A stretch of 64,000 nucleotides of DNA from Chitinophaga pinensis (GTDB lineage Bacteria; Bacteroidota; Bacteroidia; Chitinophagales; Chitinophagaceae): positions 1 through 64,000 of the forward strand of contig CAMDVD010000003.1 of NCBI GenBank assembly GCA_945878115.1, in the 5' to 3' direction. This document shows positions 35,822 through 45,739 of the stretch, one piece after another. The notes beneath the pieces were generated by a model, which did not search any database, was not told the DNA's origin, and saw only the letters and a program-made list of their open reading frames with translations. Numbering within the stretch: position 1 is the stretch's first letter; each line of letters starts with the position of its first letter. The position numbers were made by a program, and so were the translations under genes.

Positions 35822-36979
35822 TTATGGCTTAAAAAATGTAGTCTGCTGTACAATCATTTTGCGTAACAATGGGGAACATCGATATCTGTCTTCTCCATAT
35901 TCTTTGTACAATGTATCAAGCGTCTCCACACAATACTTTATCCCCAACTCATCTGCCCACTTCAATAACCCTTTCGGATAATTAACACCTTTGGTCATAG
36001 CCAAATCAATATCTTCTTTACTAGCTACATGTAGAAACAATGCATTAGCAGCCTCGTTAATCAACATGACCAATACTCGATTAGTAATTGTCGAGCAAAC
36101 TATTTCATCCTTATCAGGACTATTTTTATCAGCACCTTCTTGGTAATTATAAAACCCTCTACCAGATTTTTTCCCAAACCATTTAGCTTCAACTAATCGT
36201 TTTTGTGTAAAAGATGGCGTATATTTTGGATCAAAATAAAAGGATTTCCATACTGTTTCTGTAACTGTATAATTAATATCATGACCGATTAAATCCATCA
36301 ATGCAAATGGTCCCATACGAAAACCAATCTGACACAAAGCAGAATCAATAGTTTCAATATTAGCAAATCCCTCTTCTAGTATTCGCAAAGATTCACTATA
36401 AAAAGGCCGTGCTATTCGATTCACAATAAAACCAGGTGTATCCTTTGCAACAACAGTTTTCTTATTCCATCCATCCACTATATTTTTAGTTGTTTGCACT
36501 ATTTCCGAAGAAGTTTGTATAGCTGGAATTATTTCTACTAACTCCATTATAGTTGCTGGGTTAAAAAAATGCACGCCAATAACCCTCTCTGGGTATTTAC
36601 AAGAAGCTGCTATACTGGTAACGGATAATGAGGAAGTATTAGTAGCTAAAATACAAGATGGAGAAATTACTGATTCTAAACTTAAAAATAAACTTTGCTT
36701 TACTTCCAAATTCTCTACTATAGCTTCGATAATAAAGTCAGCATCATGCAATGAATTGATATCATTAAGCCATTGAATATTTCCAACGATTTGTTTTACT
36801 TTTTCTGCAGTAATTTTTTGCTTGCCTAATAACTTATCTAAAGTAACTACCAACTGATTAGAAGCTCTAGAAAGTGATTCAATATTATTATCTATCACAA
36901 TTACTTGATTCCCAGCTTGCGCTGCTACTTGTGCTATACCTGCACCCATTGTGCCACTTCCAATTACTCCTATTTTCAT
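35822..36979 (-). CDS. paaH: 3-hydroxyacyl-CoA dehydrogenase, PaaH type
   Basis: 385 residues. The NAD-binding Rossmann domain starts MKIGVIGSGTMGAGIAQVAAQAG; IGVHFFNPATIMELVEI carries the catalytic His of the 3-hydroxyacyl-CoA dehydrogenase family. GFIVNRIARPFY begins the first C-terminal helical domain, and a second copy follows (residues about 300-380, MTKGVNYPKGLLKWADELG). The two tandem C-terminal domains and the paaY neighbour favour 3-hydroxyadipyl-CoA dehydrogenase (PaaH) of phenylacetate catabolism; 3-hydroxybutyryl-CoA dehydrogenase is the alternative. No other paa gene is in the window. Confidence 0.87.
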   Translation of the reverse strand: MKIGVIGSGTMGAGIAQVAAQAGNQVIVIDNNIESLSRASNQLVVTLDKLLGKQKITAEKVKQIVGNIQWLNDINSLHDADFIIEAIVENLEVKQSLFLSLESVISPSCILATNTSSLSVTSIAASCKYPERVIGVHFFNPATIMELVEIIPAIQTSSEIVQTTKNIVDGWNKKTVVAKDTPGFIVNRIARPFYSESLRILEEGFANIETIDSALCQIGFRMGPFALMDLIGHDINYTVTETVWKSFYFDPKYTPSFTQKRLVEAKWFGKKSGRGFYNYQEGADKNSPDKDEIVCSTITNRVLVMLINEAANALFLHVASKEDIDLAMTKGVNYPKGLLKWADELGIKYCVETLDTLYKEYGEDRYRCSPLLRKMIVQQTTFFKP

Positions 36980-36995
36980 GATTGATTATTGCGTA

Positions 36996-37003
36996 CAAAT
37001 ATA
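36996..37003 (-). promoter_or_regulatory. Candidate -7 box for the paaH-paaY operon
   Basis: TATATTTG on the minus strand, 17 bp before the paaH start. The place for a -33 box falls inside the terminator of the upstream gene and has no TTG, so the call is weak. Confidence 0.4.
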
Positions 37004-37006
37004 AAA

Positions 37007-37040
37007 AAAGAAATCTCGCTATACACGAGATTTCTTTTTA
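37007..37040 (-). terminator. Intrinsic terminator of the 1,403-residue adhesin gene
   Basis: AAAGAAATCTCG (37007-37018) pairs with CGAGATTTCTTT (37026-37037) around a 7 bp loop, with T-runs on both sides. It lies 20 bp past the adhesin stop in the minus direction. Confidence 0.88.
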
Positions 37041-37059
37041 CATTTTTTAATAAAGGATG

Positions 37060-40000
37060 TTATCTAATTAGAATCACATCTCCTTTGAACATTCTTGTAG
37101 AACCATCTGGGTAAGCAACTTTAATCAAATAATAAAAAGTTGCAGGGTCTTGTGGCTTTCCTTTAAAAGTACCATTCCAACCTCTATTATCAGAAGCAGA
37201 AAATATTTCTTGCCCCCATCTATTCATGACCTTAAATTCTTGAACATTTTGGAAGGTAAGGTTAGTAACTCTAAATAAATCATTATTACCATCACCATTT
37301 GGCGTAAACGCATTTGGCACACTTAAATTATCATGATAATCTATATTCACATAAATGCTGTCCCAATTTCTACAACCGTAATTATTAAGTGAATATACAT
37401 AATACATAGTCGGTTCAGCTGGCGAAACTATAATATTTGCCACATTAGGATTATTTGTACCCCATACTGGTGTCCAATTATAAACTTGACCTCCAGTGGC
37501 AATTAAATTTACTTCTTGCAAGTATTTAATCGTTATTGAATCTCCATTTAAAATAGAAATAATTGGTTTAGGATTAGTTGTAACTTTAATCGTAATTGCA
37601 TCAGAACAATTATAAGCATCCGTTCTAACGCAAGTGTAGGTATGCACTCCACCAGTTGGCGGAAGAATTATTGGATTAGCACATGTAGTACAACTCAACC
37701 CAGAAGTTCCACCAAATTCATCTGTCCAAGAGAAAGATTCCGAAGGAGCATTTCCTGAACCAGTGGCAAATGCTTGATAGCTATCTCCTTCACAAATTAC
37801 TGTATCCATTGGTCTTACTGATAAATCATGAACAGACAATGTAACCGTTACAGAATCATTCACTTCACATTTATTCCCTCCAGTGGTATACACATTGTAG
37901 GTAGTAGTATTGTTTACATATGCTGTGGTTACACCTGCTGTTGTATCAAATACGAAAGTTCCTGGTACCCATTTGTATTTCCAAACTTTATTCGGTATAT
38001 CACATAAAGAGAATCTTACATTCGGTCTAGCTGTTGAAACAATAGGTGCTGATGGAAATTGAGCAGATGGTATTTCACAACCGCCATAATTTGAATACTG
38101 ACTATAAAATTGAGGATTAGTGTAATTAGAATAACTCACTGCATCTCCAGATCCATTCGTATTAAATTGTCCATTATAGAAACAAAGTTCTACTACCAAA
38201 CTACTAGTGCCATCCCAAACAAAAGGAGTATTTAGTTTAAAAGAATTCCAACCAAGTAGTGTATTATAATTTGCATTTTGAAATACATCTTTCAATTCAC
38301 TCGAAGGAATAAAACTACTCAATTGTGTTAAAGGAGTACATCCCATTTTAAGATATACATTGAAGCCAAAAGTACTTGTCTTATTAGTCACTTCAAGTGC
38401 TATAGAATCGATTCTTCCTTTTGTAATTCCTAAAGCATTTAAATCTGCAACTGTAAATAACATTTGAGATCTTCCTCCTGCGTACGAACCGTAAAGAGGC
38501 GTTAATGCTGTGCTAGAAGCAACACCAATGCCAGCAAAATACTGATTGAATGGTGCAGAACATGTAACATTTTCTTCTCCGCAATCATATCTTGGAGGGC
38601 TACCAGCTGGTGTACCTGTTAAAGTAACAAGGCCTGGTTCGCAAAGAATCTGAGGAGTAACCGTAGCATCTATTGAATTTGAATTATCTACAACTACTTG
38701 AATGGTGTCATGACCAACACAATTCGCGTTATTCGGAGCTACAACATCAACAATAAAATCTGTTGTATTGTAAATACCACTTGAATAAGGATTTGATTTA
38801 GTAAAATCATCCAAAGTTGTGCTTGGTCCCCATGAATAATTAAAGGTCCCAGTTTCACAAGTTTTAAATCTTGTATTCGGACGAACAGCGCCAATTAATG
38901 GGCTTGCTGCGATAAGATTACAGCCAACACCTGCAAATTGGTTTTGGTGCATAACCATTGTGTTTGCGGTATTAGAACTTTCTACTACATCTTGGTTACT
39001 ACTAAATCCATTTACATCATAGCAAATTTGAACTACTATATTAGAAACACCATCCCAGAAATAATTCGTGTTATTTGGGAAAGTATGTACATTCCAACCT
39101 AAATTAGAATAATATTTTGGAACAGAATACACTTGAACTAATCCAGTTAAAAAGCCAGTAGTTCCATCTAATTGAGTTGCATTAGTACAACCAATGCTAA
39201 TACGAACATTACGCATTGTATCACTACCTTTTGCAATAACCTTCCATGAAATGGCAGCTATATTTCCTGAACGAATACCAGCTGCTTGTAATTCAGTTGC
39301 TGTATATAATATTTGTGTTTTATAAGCCTCATACCAATTCGTATAATATGGTGAGAATTGGTTTTGTTGAATATTATCAGTACCTACTGTTTTAAAAGAA
39401 GAAGTTCCAGCATTGCAAGGGAATACAGAATAACCACATGGTTGAGATGCCGCATTGGCAAACAATTGGAAAGGATAACCTGGGCATACATTCATTTCAG
39501 AAGACAATGCATTTAATATTGGTCTCGCTCCTGCAACTGTTACTAAAGCGTGATCCGTATACTTACATCCATTATCGTCATGATAAGTAAGCAAATAATC
39601 TGTTGTCACTAAAGGCGAAGCCCATGGTTGCATAGTTGTTGAATCGCTTAAGTCATTGCCAGGCGTCCAGTCAATTATTGGATTAAATTGCGCAGGAGTA
39701 GCGGTGGCTAATAATTGAATAGAATCATTTGCACAAATAATATGATCTCCACCTGCGCTAACCGTAATACCAGGAACTATAGATACAGTTACTGTGTCCG
39801 AATTTTTACAAGCTGTTTGTGCATTTGTATTAATAATATAAGTTGTTGTTGAAGGAGGAAATGCTTTTGGATTTTTAATATTATTTGCGGAAAGGCCAAC
39901 CGCAGGGCCACCACTAATATCAATCCAGTTCCATTGATTTACTGTTATTGGACCTGTTGCATTTAACTGCACAGAATCTGCAGTGTTACATGTAACTAAA

Positions 40001-41271
40001 TCTGGACCAGCATCTACACCTTGTAATACTTTAATCAAAATAACTTGATATGCCTTCAAAACAATGGGTTGACCAGTTGTACATGTAGAATCGGCAAATG
40101 TTAAAATCAAAGTATGGTCTCCGATATCGGATCCACTTGGTGTCCATGAAAATGTCCCAGTAACTGGATTACCACCTGCTAATGGAGAAGCTGTATATGT
40201 GGAGCCAGGACATGAACTTGCATTATTTCCATAGGTTTTTACATTATTACTTAATGAAGCACTTGTTGCTTGTACATCAAAACTCATCAATTGACCAGGG
40301 CAAACCATGAGCACATAAGGAGGCGTTGGCGGTAAAAGGACTGCACCTTGTAAATTTTGGACGGCAGTATTTAAGGAAGCACCGACAATTACAGGAGGTG
40401 AAGCATTACAGTTCAGTACATTTAATTGTACATCCCTTTGCGAAAAACCAACTTTCACTCCTGTTTGTTTGTCATATTCTTCTGCCTGAAATGCCAATAC
40501 ATAAACTCCTTGAGCGGTTGGCGTAAACGTAGCTGTACCAGTTTGAGCATCTACTACATAACCTAAAGGACCAATGGGACTTACTGGCAATGGATTAACC
40601 AATGAATTTCCACCTGTATAAGTAAAATTAGTACAGTTATCGTCTTTTGGTGTAATATTAGTAAATATAATAGAGTCGATATCTGGATCAACAGGGCCAT
40701 TCAAATATAAATTAGCTTGATTCACACAAACATATGGAATTGGATCTACTGTTAAAACTGGAGACGAATTAATTGGTCTGGCCACATTATTTAAACCTGC
40801 TTGAATACAAATCCCATTTGCTGGAATATTTAATATTGCACTATTTCGGCAACAGAAATTACTGAATTCAAAAACCCAATCAGTACAAGCCATTGGCAAA
40901 TCCACTATGGCGTTATAATGCCATTTTTCGTATGCCGGAAATATACTGGAAGAATTTTTACACCAATTGTCTACGTTAGCACATAGAGAACTTAAAGTAT
41001 CAATTCTACCATAACCTGTAGTATCTGCTTGAAAAGTTATATTTTGACCACATGTAACGGAAGATGCATTACAATAGAAAGTACCTAATGTTGGTCCTAA
41101 TGTTGCATTTCCAGATTTACAATCTCGATAAAGTATGATGTGAACTTTATATTTCAATGGAGAAATATATTCATAATAAATGTCCGCCGCCGCAATGTGA
41201 GAAGCCTTTACTTGACTACTTGCAAAAGAAATTAGCAGAATAAGAGATAAAAAACGGAAAAGTTTTTTCAT
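37060..41271 (-). CDS. Giant secreted protein with gliding-motility-associated (type B) C-terminal sorting domain
   Basis: 1,403 residues. Signal peptide 1-23 (FLSLILLISFASSQVKA). Several Ig/PKD-like beta domains follow, many Cys-rich (CPGQLMSFDVQA, GADTC-type PKD cores such as VDAGPDLVTC and VSAGGDHIIC). Residues about 640-807 and 905-1098 are two copies of one domain (each with a GWN...W DG pattern and ending in RPN-RF-C). The C-terminus (about 1310-1403) shows VPNAFTPNGDGNNDLF, VMNRWGQEIF and GWNGTFKGKPQDPATFYYLI, the CHU_C domain used for T9SS export and cell-surface retention. It is probably an adhesin or matrix protein; ligand unknown. No gene is cotranscribed. Confidence 0.9.
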   Translation of the reverse strand: MKKLFRFLSLILLISFASSQVKASHIAAADIYYEYISPLKYKVHIILYRDCKSGNATLGPTLGTFYCNASSVTCGQNITFQADTTGYGRIDTLSSLCANVDNWCKNSSSIFPAYEKWHYNAIVDLPMACTDWVFEFSNFCCRNSAILNIPANGICIQAGLNNVARPINSSPVLTVDPIPYVCVNQANLYLNGPVDPDIDSIIFTNITPKDDNCTNFTYTGGNSLVNPLPVSPIGPLGYVVDAQTGTATFTPTAQGVYVLAFQAEEYDKQTGVKVGFSQRDVQLNVLNCNASPPVIVGASLNTAVQNLQGAVLLPPTPPYVLMVCPGQLMSFDVQATSASLSNNVKTYGNNASSCPGSTYTASPLAGGNPVTGTFSWTPSGSDIGDHTLILTFADSTCTTGQPIVLKAYQVILIKVLQGVDAGPDLVTCNTADSVQLNATGPITVNQWNWIDISGGPAVGLSANNIKNPKAFPPSTTTYIINTNAQTACKNSDTVTVSIVPGITVSAGGDHIICANDSIQLLATATPAQFNPIIDWTPGNDLSDSTTMQPWASPLVTTDYLLTYHDDNGCKYTDHALVTVAGARPILNALSSEMNVCPGYPFQLFANAASQPCGYSVFPCNAGTSSFKTVGTDNIQQNQFSPYYTNWYEAYKTQILYTATELQAAGIRSGNIAAISWKVIAKGSDTMRNVRISIGCTNATQLDGTTGFLTGLVQVYSVPKYYSNLGWNVHTFPNNTNYFWDGVSNIVVQICYDVNGFSSNQDVVESSNTANTMVMHQNQFAGVGCNLIAASPLIGAVRPNTRFKTCETGTFNYSWGPSTTLDDFTKSNPYSSGIYNTTDFIVDVVAPNNANCVGHDTIQVVVDNSNSIDATVTPQILCEPGLVTLTGTPAGSPPRYDCGEENVTCSAPFNQYFAGIGVASSTALTPLYGSYAGGRSQMLFTVADLNALGITKGRIDSIALEVTNKTSTFGFNVYLKMGCTPLTQLSSFIPSSELKDVFQNANYNTLLGWNSFKLNTPFVWDGTSSLVVELCFYNGQFNTNGSGDAVSYSNYTNPQFYSQYSNYGGCEIPSAQFPSAPIVSTARPNVRFSLCDIPNKVWKYKWVPGTFVFDTTAGVTTAYVNNTTTYNVYTTGGNKCEVNDSVTVTLSVHDLSVRPMDTVICEGDSYQAFATGSGNAPSESFSWTDEFGGTSGLSCTTCANPIILPPTGGVHTYTCVRTDAYNCSDAITIKVTTNPKPIISILNGDSITIKYLQEVNLIATGGQVYNWTPVWGTNNPNVANIIVSPAEPTMYYVYSLNNYGCRNWDSIYVNIDYHDNLSVPNAFTPNGDGNNDLFRVTNLTFQNVQEFKVMNRWGQEIFSASDNRGWNGTFKGKPQDPATFYYLIKVAYPDGSTRMFKGDVILIR

Positions 41272-41658
41272 ATGGAATAATTATTTAAAGGATAAAAATA
41301 CATAGTTTTTTTCTAAATACATAGAAAAAGTTACATTGTAGACGATTTATATTTATGAACAGTTGGAAAAAAGGAAAGTAAATAAAAATTTTTTTTGCAA
41401 AAAACGTACAGGATTAGGTTCATAAACTATCACTACAAATTATAGTGCGTACACTGAGCTAAATTCTTTGGACTGAAACACCCAGCCCTAAACTCACAAT
41501 CCCGCCTCCCAGAGTGAGAATAAAAACCGGACGCTAAAAAGCTAAAGTTAAGAGATGCACATTATAAAAAGAGGCAGATCTATACAGTTTTAATTACCAT
41601 ATAGTTCTGCCTAATTAATAAAAAGAACTAAATGTTATATTGAGAAACTAGAACACTT
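41272..41658. other. Intergenic region with an unexplained GC-rich patch
   Basis: 387 bases between the adhesin start and the trxA stop. Bases 41470-41545 are clearly richer in G+C than the flanks (CACCCAGCCC, CCCGCCTCCC, ACCGGACGC) and include a CTCAC...GTGAG complementarity (41492-41517). No ORF, tRNA or known RNA family was recognised. It may be the relic of a gene or mobile element. Confidence 0.45.
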
Positions 41659-41976
41659 TTACAAATGTGATTCTATCTTTTTCCCTAAAGCGGCTTTAGG
41701 AACTGCTCCTACTTGTTTGTCTATCACCTTACCATCTTTAATAAAAAGTATACATGGAATGCTAGTGATACCATAGGTTACAGACAAATGAGAATTTTCA
41801 TCTACATTTACTTTGCCGATATTCACTCTGCCGTCATACTCTGTTGCTAGAGCCTCAATAGTGGGCGTGAGTGCTACACAAGGTCCACACCAAGGTGCCC
41901 AAAAGTCTATTACATTTAATTGTTTTGTTTGAAGAACTTCTGCTTCAAAATTTGCGTCTGTGAATGTTTTTGCCAT
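41659..41976 (-). CDS. trxA: Thioredoxin
   Basis: 105 residues with no signal peptide, the size of cytosolic thioredoxin. The active site FWAPWCGPCVALTP (about 26-39) and the cis-Pro loop ITSIPCILFIKDGK are intact. It reduces disulfides in ribonucleotide reductase, peroxiredoxins and others. A Cys follows the cis-Pro, which is slightly unusual. It lies 59 bp after dnaE on the same strand with its own -7 box in between. Confidence 0.96.
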   Translation of the reverse strand: MAKTFTDANFEAEVLQTKQLNVIDFWAPWCGPCVALTPTIEALATEYDGRVNIGKVNVDENSHLSVTYGITSIPCILFIKDGKVIDKQVGAVPKAALGKKIESHL

Positions 41977-42015
41977 GATTTTATTTTTATTATTTTAAAT
42001 TATTTTTTTTTGTTG

Positions 42016-42049
42016 CAAATATATCTTGTAGAAATTTAGTTGGTAACAA
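42016..42049 (-). promoter_or_regulatory. Candidate promoter for trxA
   Basis: Minus strand TTG, 23 bp spacer, TATATTTG (42016-42023). The spacer is at the long end of the accepted range, and the -33 part lies inside the 3' end of dnaE. Confidence 0.55.
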
Positions 42050-45000
42050 CTTTATACACAAGGCCGTTCATTTTTGTTAACTCCTCAAGAAAAGCGTCAT
42101 TCAATTCTATTTTTTTATATGGAGTATACATCTTGATTTGCTCCTGTGTGCTCAAATCTACAACTTGTATACCAAGCTCACAACTGCCTGTCTTTTCGGC
42201 ATGTTTTCTAACAATATTCACAAATTCGTCATCTAATTTTTGCAATGCGATTTCAATTGTCAGTCTTTTGGTCAACAGTTTTTTTACATTTTCTAGCAAA
42301 GTCAAACTCAATACTTTAAATTCAAATTGATCTTCTTGCTGCCATCTAGTTTGAAATCGACCAGAAATCATTATCTTATTATCCAGCACTAACATATCCT
42401 TAAATTTAAGATAATCTTCCTTGAATAAGGAAAACTCATATTCTCCATTATAATCGACCAATTTGAAACGGCCGAAATGTGTGCCTTTCTTTGAAATTTG
42501 ATGCCGAACTTCCGATATATATCCCGCGATTCGCAAGGGCCTGGATTTATTATAATCAGCATCTAATTCTGTCAATGGCGTAAAGCCATAATTATTCATC
42601 TCAAACAAAAATCCATCCAATGGATGAGCACTGATGTAAATGCCAACCATATCTTTTTCTTTACGTAAAGTTTCAGACAATATCCATGGATCACATGTAT
42701 ATAATTTAGGTTTAGCAACTGCTGGTAATTCCCCATCTCCAAACAAGCTCTGTGTAAGGGTATTGGCATTACTTATTCTACTTTGCCCGAAACGAATTAT
42801 TTTTTCTAGGTTAGATTCTCGTTCTCCAATACCAGTAAAAAAATATTGGGCCCGATGTATATCGGCAAAGCAATCTAATGCACCAGCCATGACTAAACTT
42901 TCCAATGTTTTTTTACTCACCGCTCTAGCACTCAATCGTTCCACCATATGATACACATCATCGTAAGCCCCATTCATCTCACGTTCTGCTATCACTTCCA
43001 TAATTGCTGCATCGCCAACGCCTTTAATGGCACCTAATCCAAATCGAATAACACCATTTTTGTTCACACTAAATGCCTTCTTACTTTCATTTACATTGGG
43101 ACCTAAAACTTGTACACCAATACGTTGACATTCTTTCATATACTTTGAAATATCTTCCGTATTGCCTTGCGCGTTAAGCAAAGCCGCCATATATTCTGCA
43201 GTATAATTTGCTTTTAAATAAGCAGTTTGATAGGCAAGGTAAGCGTAACATGTCGAGTGCGATTTATTAAAGGCATATTGAGCGAAAGCTTCCCAATCAG
43301 TCCAAATTTTTTCGCATTTATCCAAAGGGTGTTGATTTGCAGCACAGCCATCCAAAAATTTAGATTTCATTTTTTGAAGCACTTCAATTTGCTTTTTACC
43401 CATTGCTTTACGCAATATATCTGCCTCTCCTTTAGTAAAATTTGCCAATTTCTGTGATAACAACATTACCTGCTCTTGATAAACCGTAATACCATAGGTT
43501 TCTTTAAGAAACTCCTCCATTTCAGGCAAATCATAAATTATTTCTTTTCGGCCATGTTTCCGATCAATAAAATCTGGAATATACTCAATAGGACCTGGAC
43601 GAAACAATGCATTCATAGCAATCAAATCTTCAATATTCGTAGGTTTCAATTCCCTCAAATGCTTTTTCATGCCAATAGAAGCGAATTGAAATGTGCCTTC
43701 GGTATCTCCATTCTGATACAAAGCATAAGTAGCTTCATCATCTAACGGAATCTCATCAATTGCTATATCAACTTGGTGATTCTCTTTAATAAATAAAAGT
43801 GCGTCCCGTATAATGCTTAAATTACTTAAACCTAGAACATCTATTTTGATAGCTCCTGCTTCTTCTACAATATTTCCTGAAAATTGCGTAACGTATAAAT
43901 CAATATCTTTTTGTTTACAGAGCGGCATAATCTCCATCAAATCCTTTGGTCCTATAATTATACCTGCCGCGTGAATACCAGTATTACGAACTGTACCTTC
44001 CAATTTTTCTGCTTCATGTAAAATAACACCTTTCACATTATCGCTTTGATAAATAGCTTGAAGTTTTTGTATGTTCTGAATTTCCTCAGCAGTAACATTA
44101 TCCTTTTTCTTCAATTCTGCTTCAGTAATGTGTAAACACTCACCCAATGAAGTACCTGGCCGATCAGGAATCAATTTTGCCATCATATTACTTTCATCCA
44201 ATGGCAAATCCATAACACGCGCCACATCCTTTATGCTACTTTTTGCAGCCATTGTTCCGTATGTAATAATGTGCGCTACTTGATTTCGACCATATTTATC
44301 TACGATATATTCTACAACCTTACCTCTACCAATATCATCAAAGTCGGTATCAATATCTGGCATGGTTGCACGTTCTGGATTAAGGAAACGTTCAAAAAGT
44401 AAATTATATTTTAATGGATCTATATTCGTAATGCCAATACAATAAGCAACAACAGAACCGGCAGCGGAACCACGTCCTGGTCCAACCAGCACACCCATTT
44501 TTTTTGTGGAAGTAATAATATCTGAAACAATTAGAAAATAACCAGCAAATCCCATTTCACGGATAACACCTAATTCAAATTTTAAGCGCGTTTCTAACTC
44601 TGGCGTAAATATTTTATATCGAATTTTTGCACCTTCGTAAGTTAAAAATTCTAAGTATTCAATCTGTGTTTTAAATGGTTCTGGCAATGGAAAATTAGGC
44701 AACAACAAATCATTCGTAACACTAATCAATTCTATTTTATCTACTACTTCATTGGTATTATCAATGGCTTGAGGCAGATCCGCAAATAGCTCCGTCATTT
44801 GGGCAGTATTCTTGAAAAAGAATTGATTATTATAAAAAGCAAATCTTGAATTTCGCTTCACTTCAGGATCATCTACAAACTCTTTCATTTTGGGCGTACT
44901 TTGCAGTTCGCCAGTATTGACGCAGAGTAAAATATCATGCGCATTGCTATCTTCTTCTTCTACATAATGCGAATCATTACTTGCAATGACCTTCACGCCA

Positions 45001-45611
45001 TACTTTTGGGCGAGACGAAGCAATTCAATATTTACTTTGTTTTGGTCTGGAATATCATGTCGTTGCAATTCTACATAATAATCTTCTCCAAAAATATCCA
45101 GCCACCATTTGAATTCCTTTTCGCCCGCTTCAGGGCCATCTTTTAGAATAGTTCTTGGTACTGAAGCGCCTAGACAACAAGTTGAAGCTATAAGTCCTTC
45201 ATGGTATTGCAATATCAATTCCTTATCTATTCGTGGAAACTTGCTGTATAGTCCTTCTACAAAACCAAGTGAACAAAGCTTAATTAAATTTTTGTAGCCT
45301 TGCTTATTTTTAGCCAATAATAACTGATGATAACGAACATCTTTTTGCTCCTTCGTAAATTGCTGTACACGTCGATCTTCTACCAAATAAAATTCGCAGC
45401 CAATTATAGGTTTTACCAAAACATTACCCTTATCATCTTTATATTTCTTCGATTCTTTTACAAAATCGAAAACCCCAAACATATTCCCATGATCTGTAAT
45501 CGCAATGCCAGGCATACCATCAGCAACAGCTTTCTTGTATAGCTTTTTGATACTACTAGCACCATCGAGTAATGAATATTGGGTATGATTATGTAAATGG
45601 GAGAATTTCAT
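42036..45611 (-). CDS. dnaE: DNA polymerase III subunit alpha
   Basis: 1,191 residues. It is the catalytic polymerase of the replicative holoenzyme. The PHP domain opens KFSHLHNHTQYSLLDG and continues AITDHGNMFGVFDF. The polymerase active site includes GPGRGSAAGSVVAYC and PDIDTDFDD (catalytic Asp pair). FNKSHSTCYAYLAYQTAYLKANY is the tau/beta-side conserved helix, followed by helix-hairpin-helix (LGAIKGVGDAAI) and an OB fold near 1025-1065 (LRIAGYISEVRHQISKKG). The length is typical of Bacteroidota DnaE. A GAATTT spacer separates it from cdaA upstream. Confidence 0.97.
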   Translation of the reverse strand: MKFSHLHNHTQYSLLDGASSIKKLYKKAVADGMPGIAITDHGNMFGVFDFVKESKKYKDDKGNVLVKPIIGCEFYLVEDRRVQQFTKEQKDVRYHQLLLAKNKQGYKNLIKLCSLGFVEGLYSKFPRIDKELILQYHEGLIASTCCLGASVPRTILKDGPEAGEKEFKWWLDIFGEDYYVELQRHDIPDQNKVNIELLRLAQKYGVKVIASNDSHYVEEEDSNAHDILLCVNTGELQSTPKMKEFVDDPEVKRNSRFAFYNNQFFFKNTAQMTELFADLPQAIDNTNEVVDKIELISVTNDLLLPNFPLPEPFKTQIEYLEFLTYEGAKIRYKIFTPELETRLKFELGVIREMGFAGYFLIVSDIITSTKKMGVLVGPGRGSAAGSVVAYCIGITNIDPLKYNLLFERFLNPERATMPDIDTDFDDIGRGKVVEYIVDKYGRNQVAHIITYGTMAAKSSIKDVARVMDLPLDESNMMAKLIPDRPGTSLGECLHITEAELKKKDNVTAEEIQNIQKLQAIYQSDNVKGVILHEAEKLEGTVRNTGIHAAGIIIGPKDLMEIMPLCKQKDIDLYVTQFSGNIVEEAGAIKIDVLGLSNLSIIRDALLFIKENHQVDIAIDEIPLDDEATYALYQNGDTEGTFQFASIGMKKHLRELKPTNIEDLIAMNALFRPGPIEYIPDFIDRKHGRKEIIYDLPEMEEFLKETYGITVYQEQVMLLSQKLANFTKGEADILRKAMGKKQIEVLQKMKSKFLDGCAANQHPLDKCEKIWTDWEAFAQYAFNKSHSTCYAYLAYQTAYLKANYTAEYMAALLNAQGNTEDISKYMKECQRIGVQVLGPNVNESKKAFSVNKNGVIRFGLGAIKGVGDAAIMEVIAEREMNGAYDDVYHMVERLSARAVSKKTLESLVMAGALDCFADIHRAQYFFTGIGERESNLEKIIRFGQSRISNANTLTQSLFGDGELPAVAKPKLYTCDPWILSETLRKEKDMVGIYISAHPLDGFLFEMNNYGFTPLTELDADYNKSRPLRIAGYISEVRHQISKKGTHFGRFKLVDYNGEYEFSLFKEDYLKFKDMLVLDNKIMISGRFQTRWQQEDQFEFKVLSLTLLENVKKLLTKRLTIEIALQKLDDEFVNIVRKHAEKTGSCELGIQVVDLSTQEQIKMYTPYKKIELNDAFLEELTKMNGLVYKVVTN

Positions 45612-45739
45612 GAATAGTACTGAGTAGTTAGTATTGAGTAGTTAGATGTTAGAATTTGAAAATGTTGGGATTCGGAATTTGCCTTTTGGAATTTGGGATT
45701 TAAAAGTTTGGAATTTCCCAGGAATTTAGAATTTAGAAT
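45612..45739. repeat. Third TAGTTAG/GAATTT spacer
   Basis: Next to dnaE, GAGTAGTTAGTATTGAGTAGTTAG (split here as two TAGTTAG units at about 45625 and 45640) leads into TTTGGAATTTGGGATTTAAAAG-like units and GAATTTAGAATTTAGAATTT before the cdaA stop. Same composition and order as at 24091 and 25942. No ORF. Confidence 0.75.
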
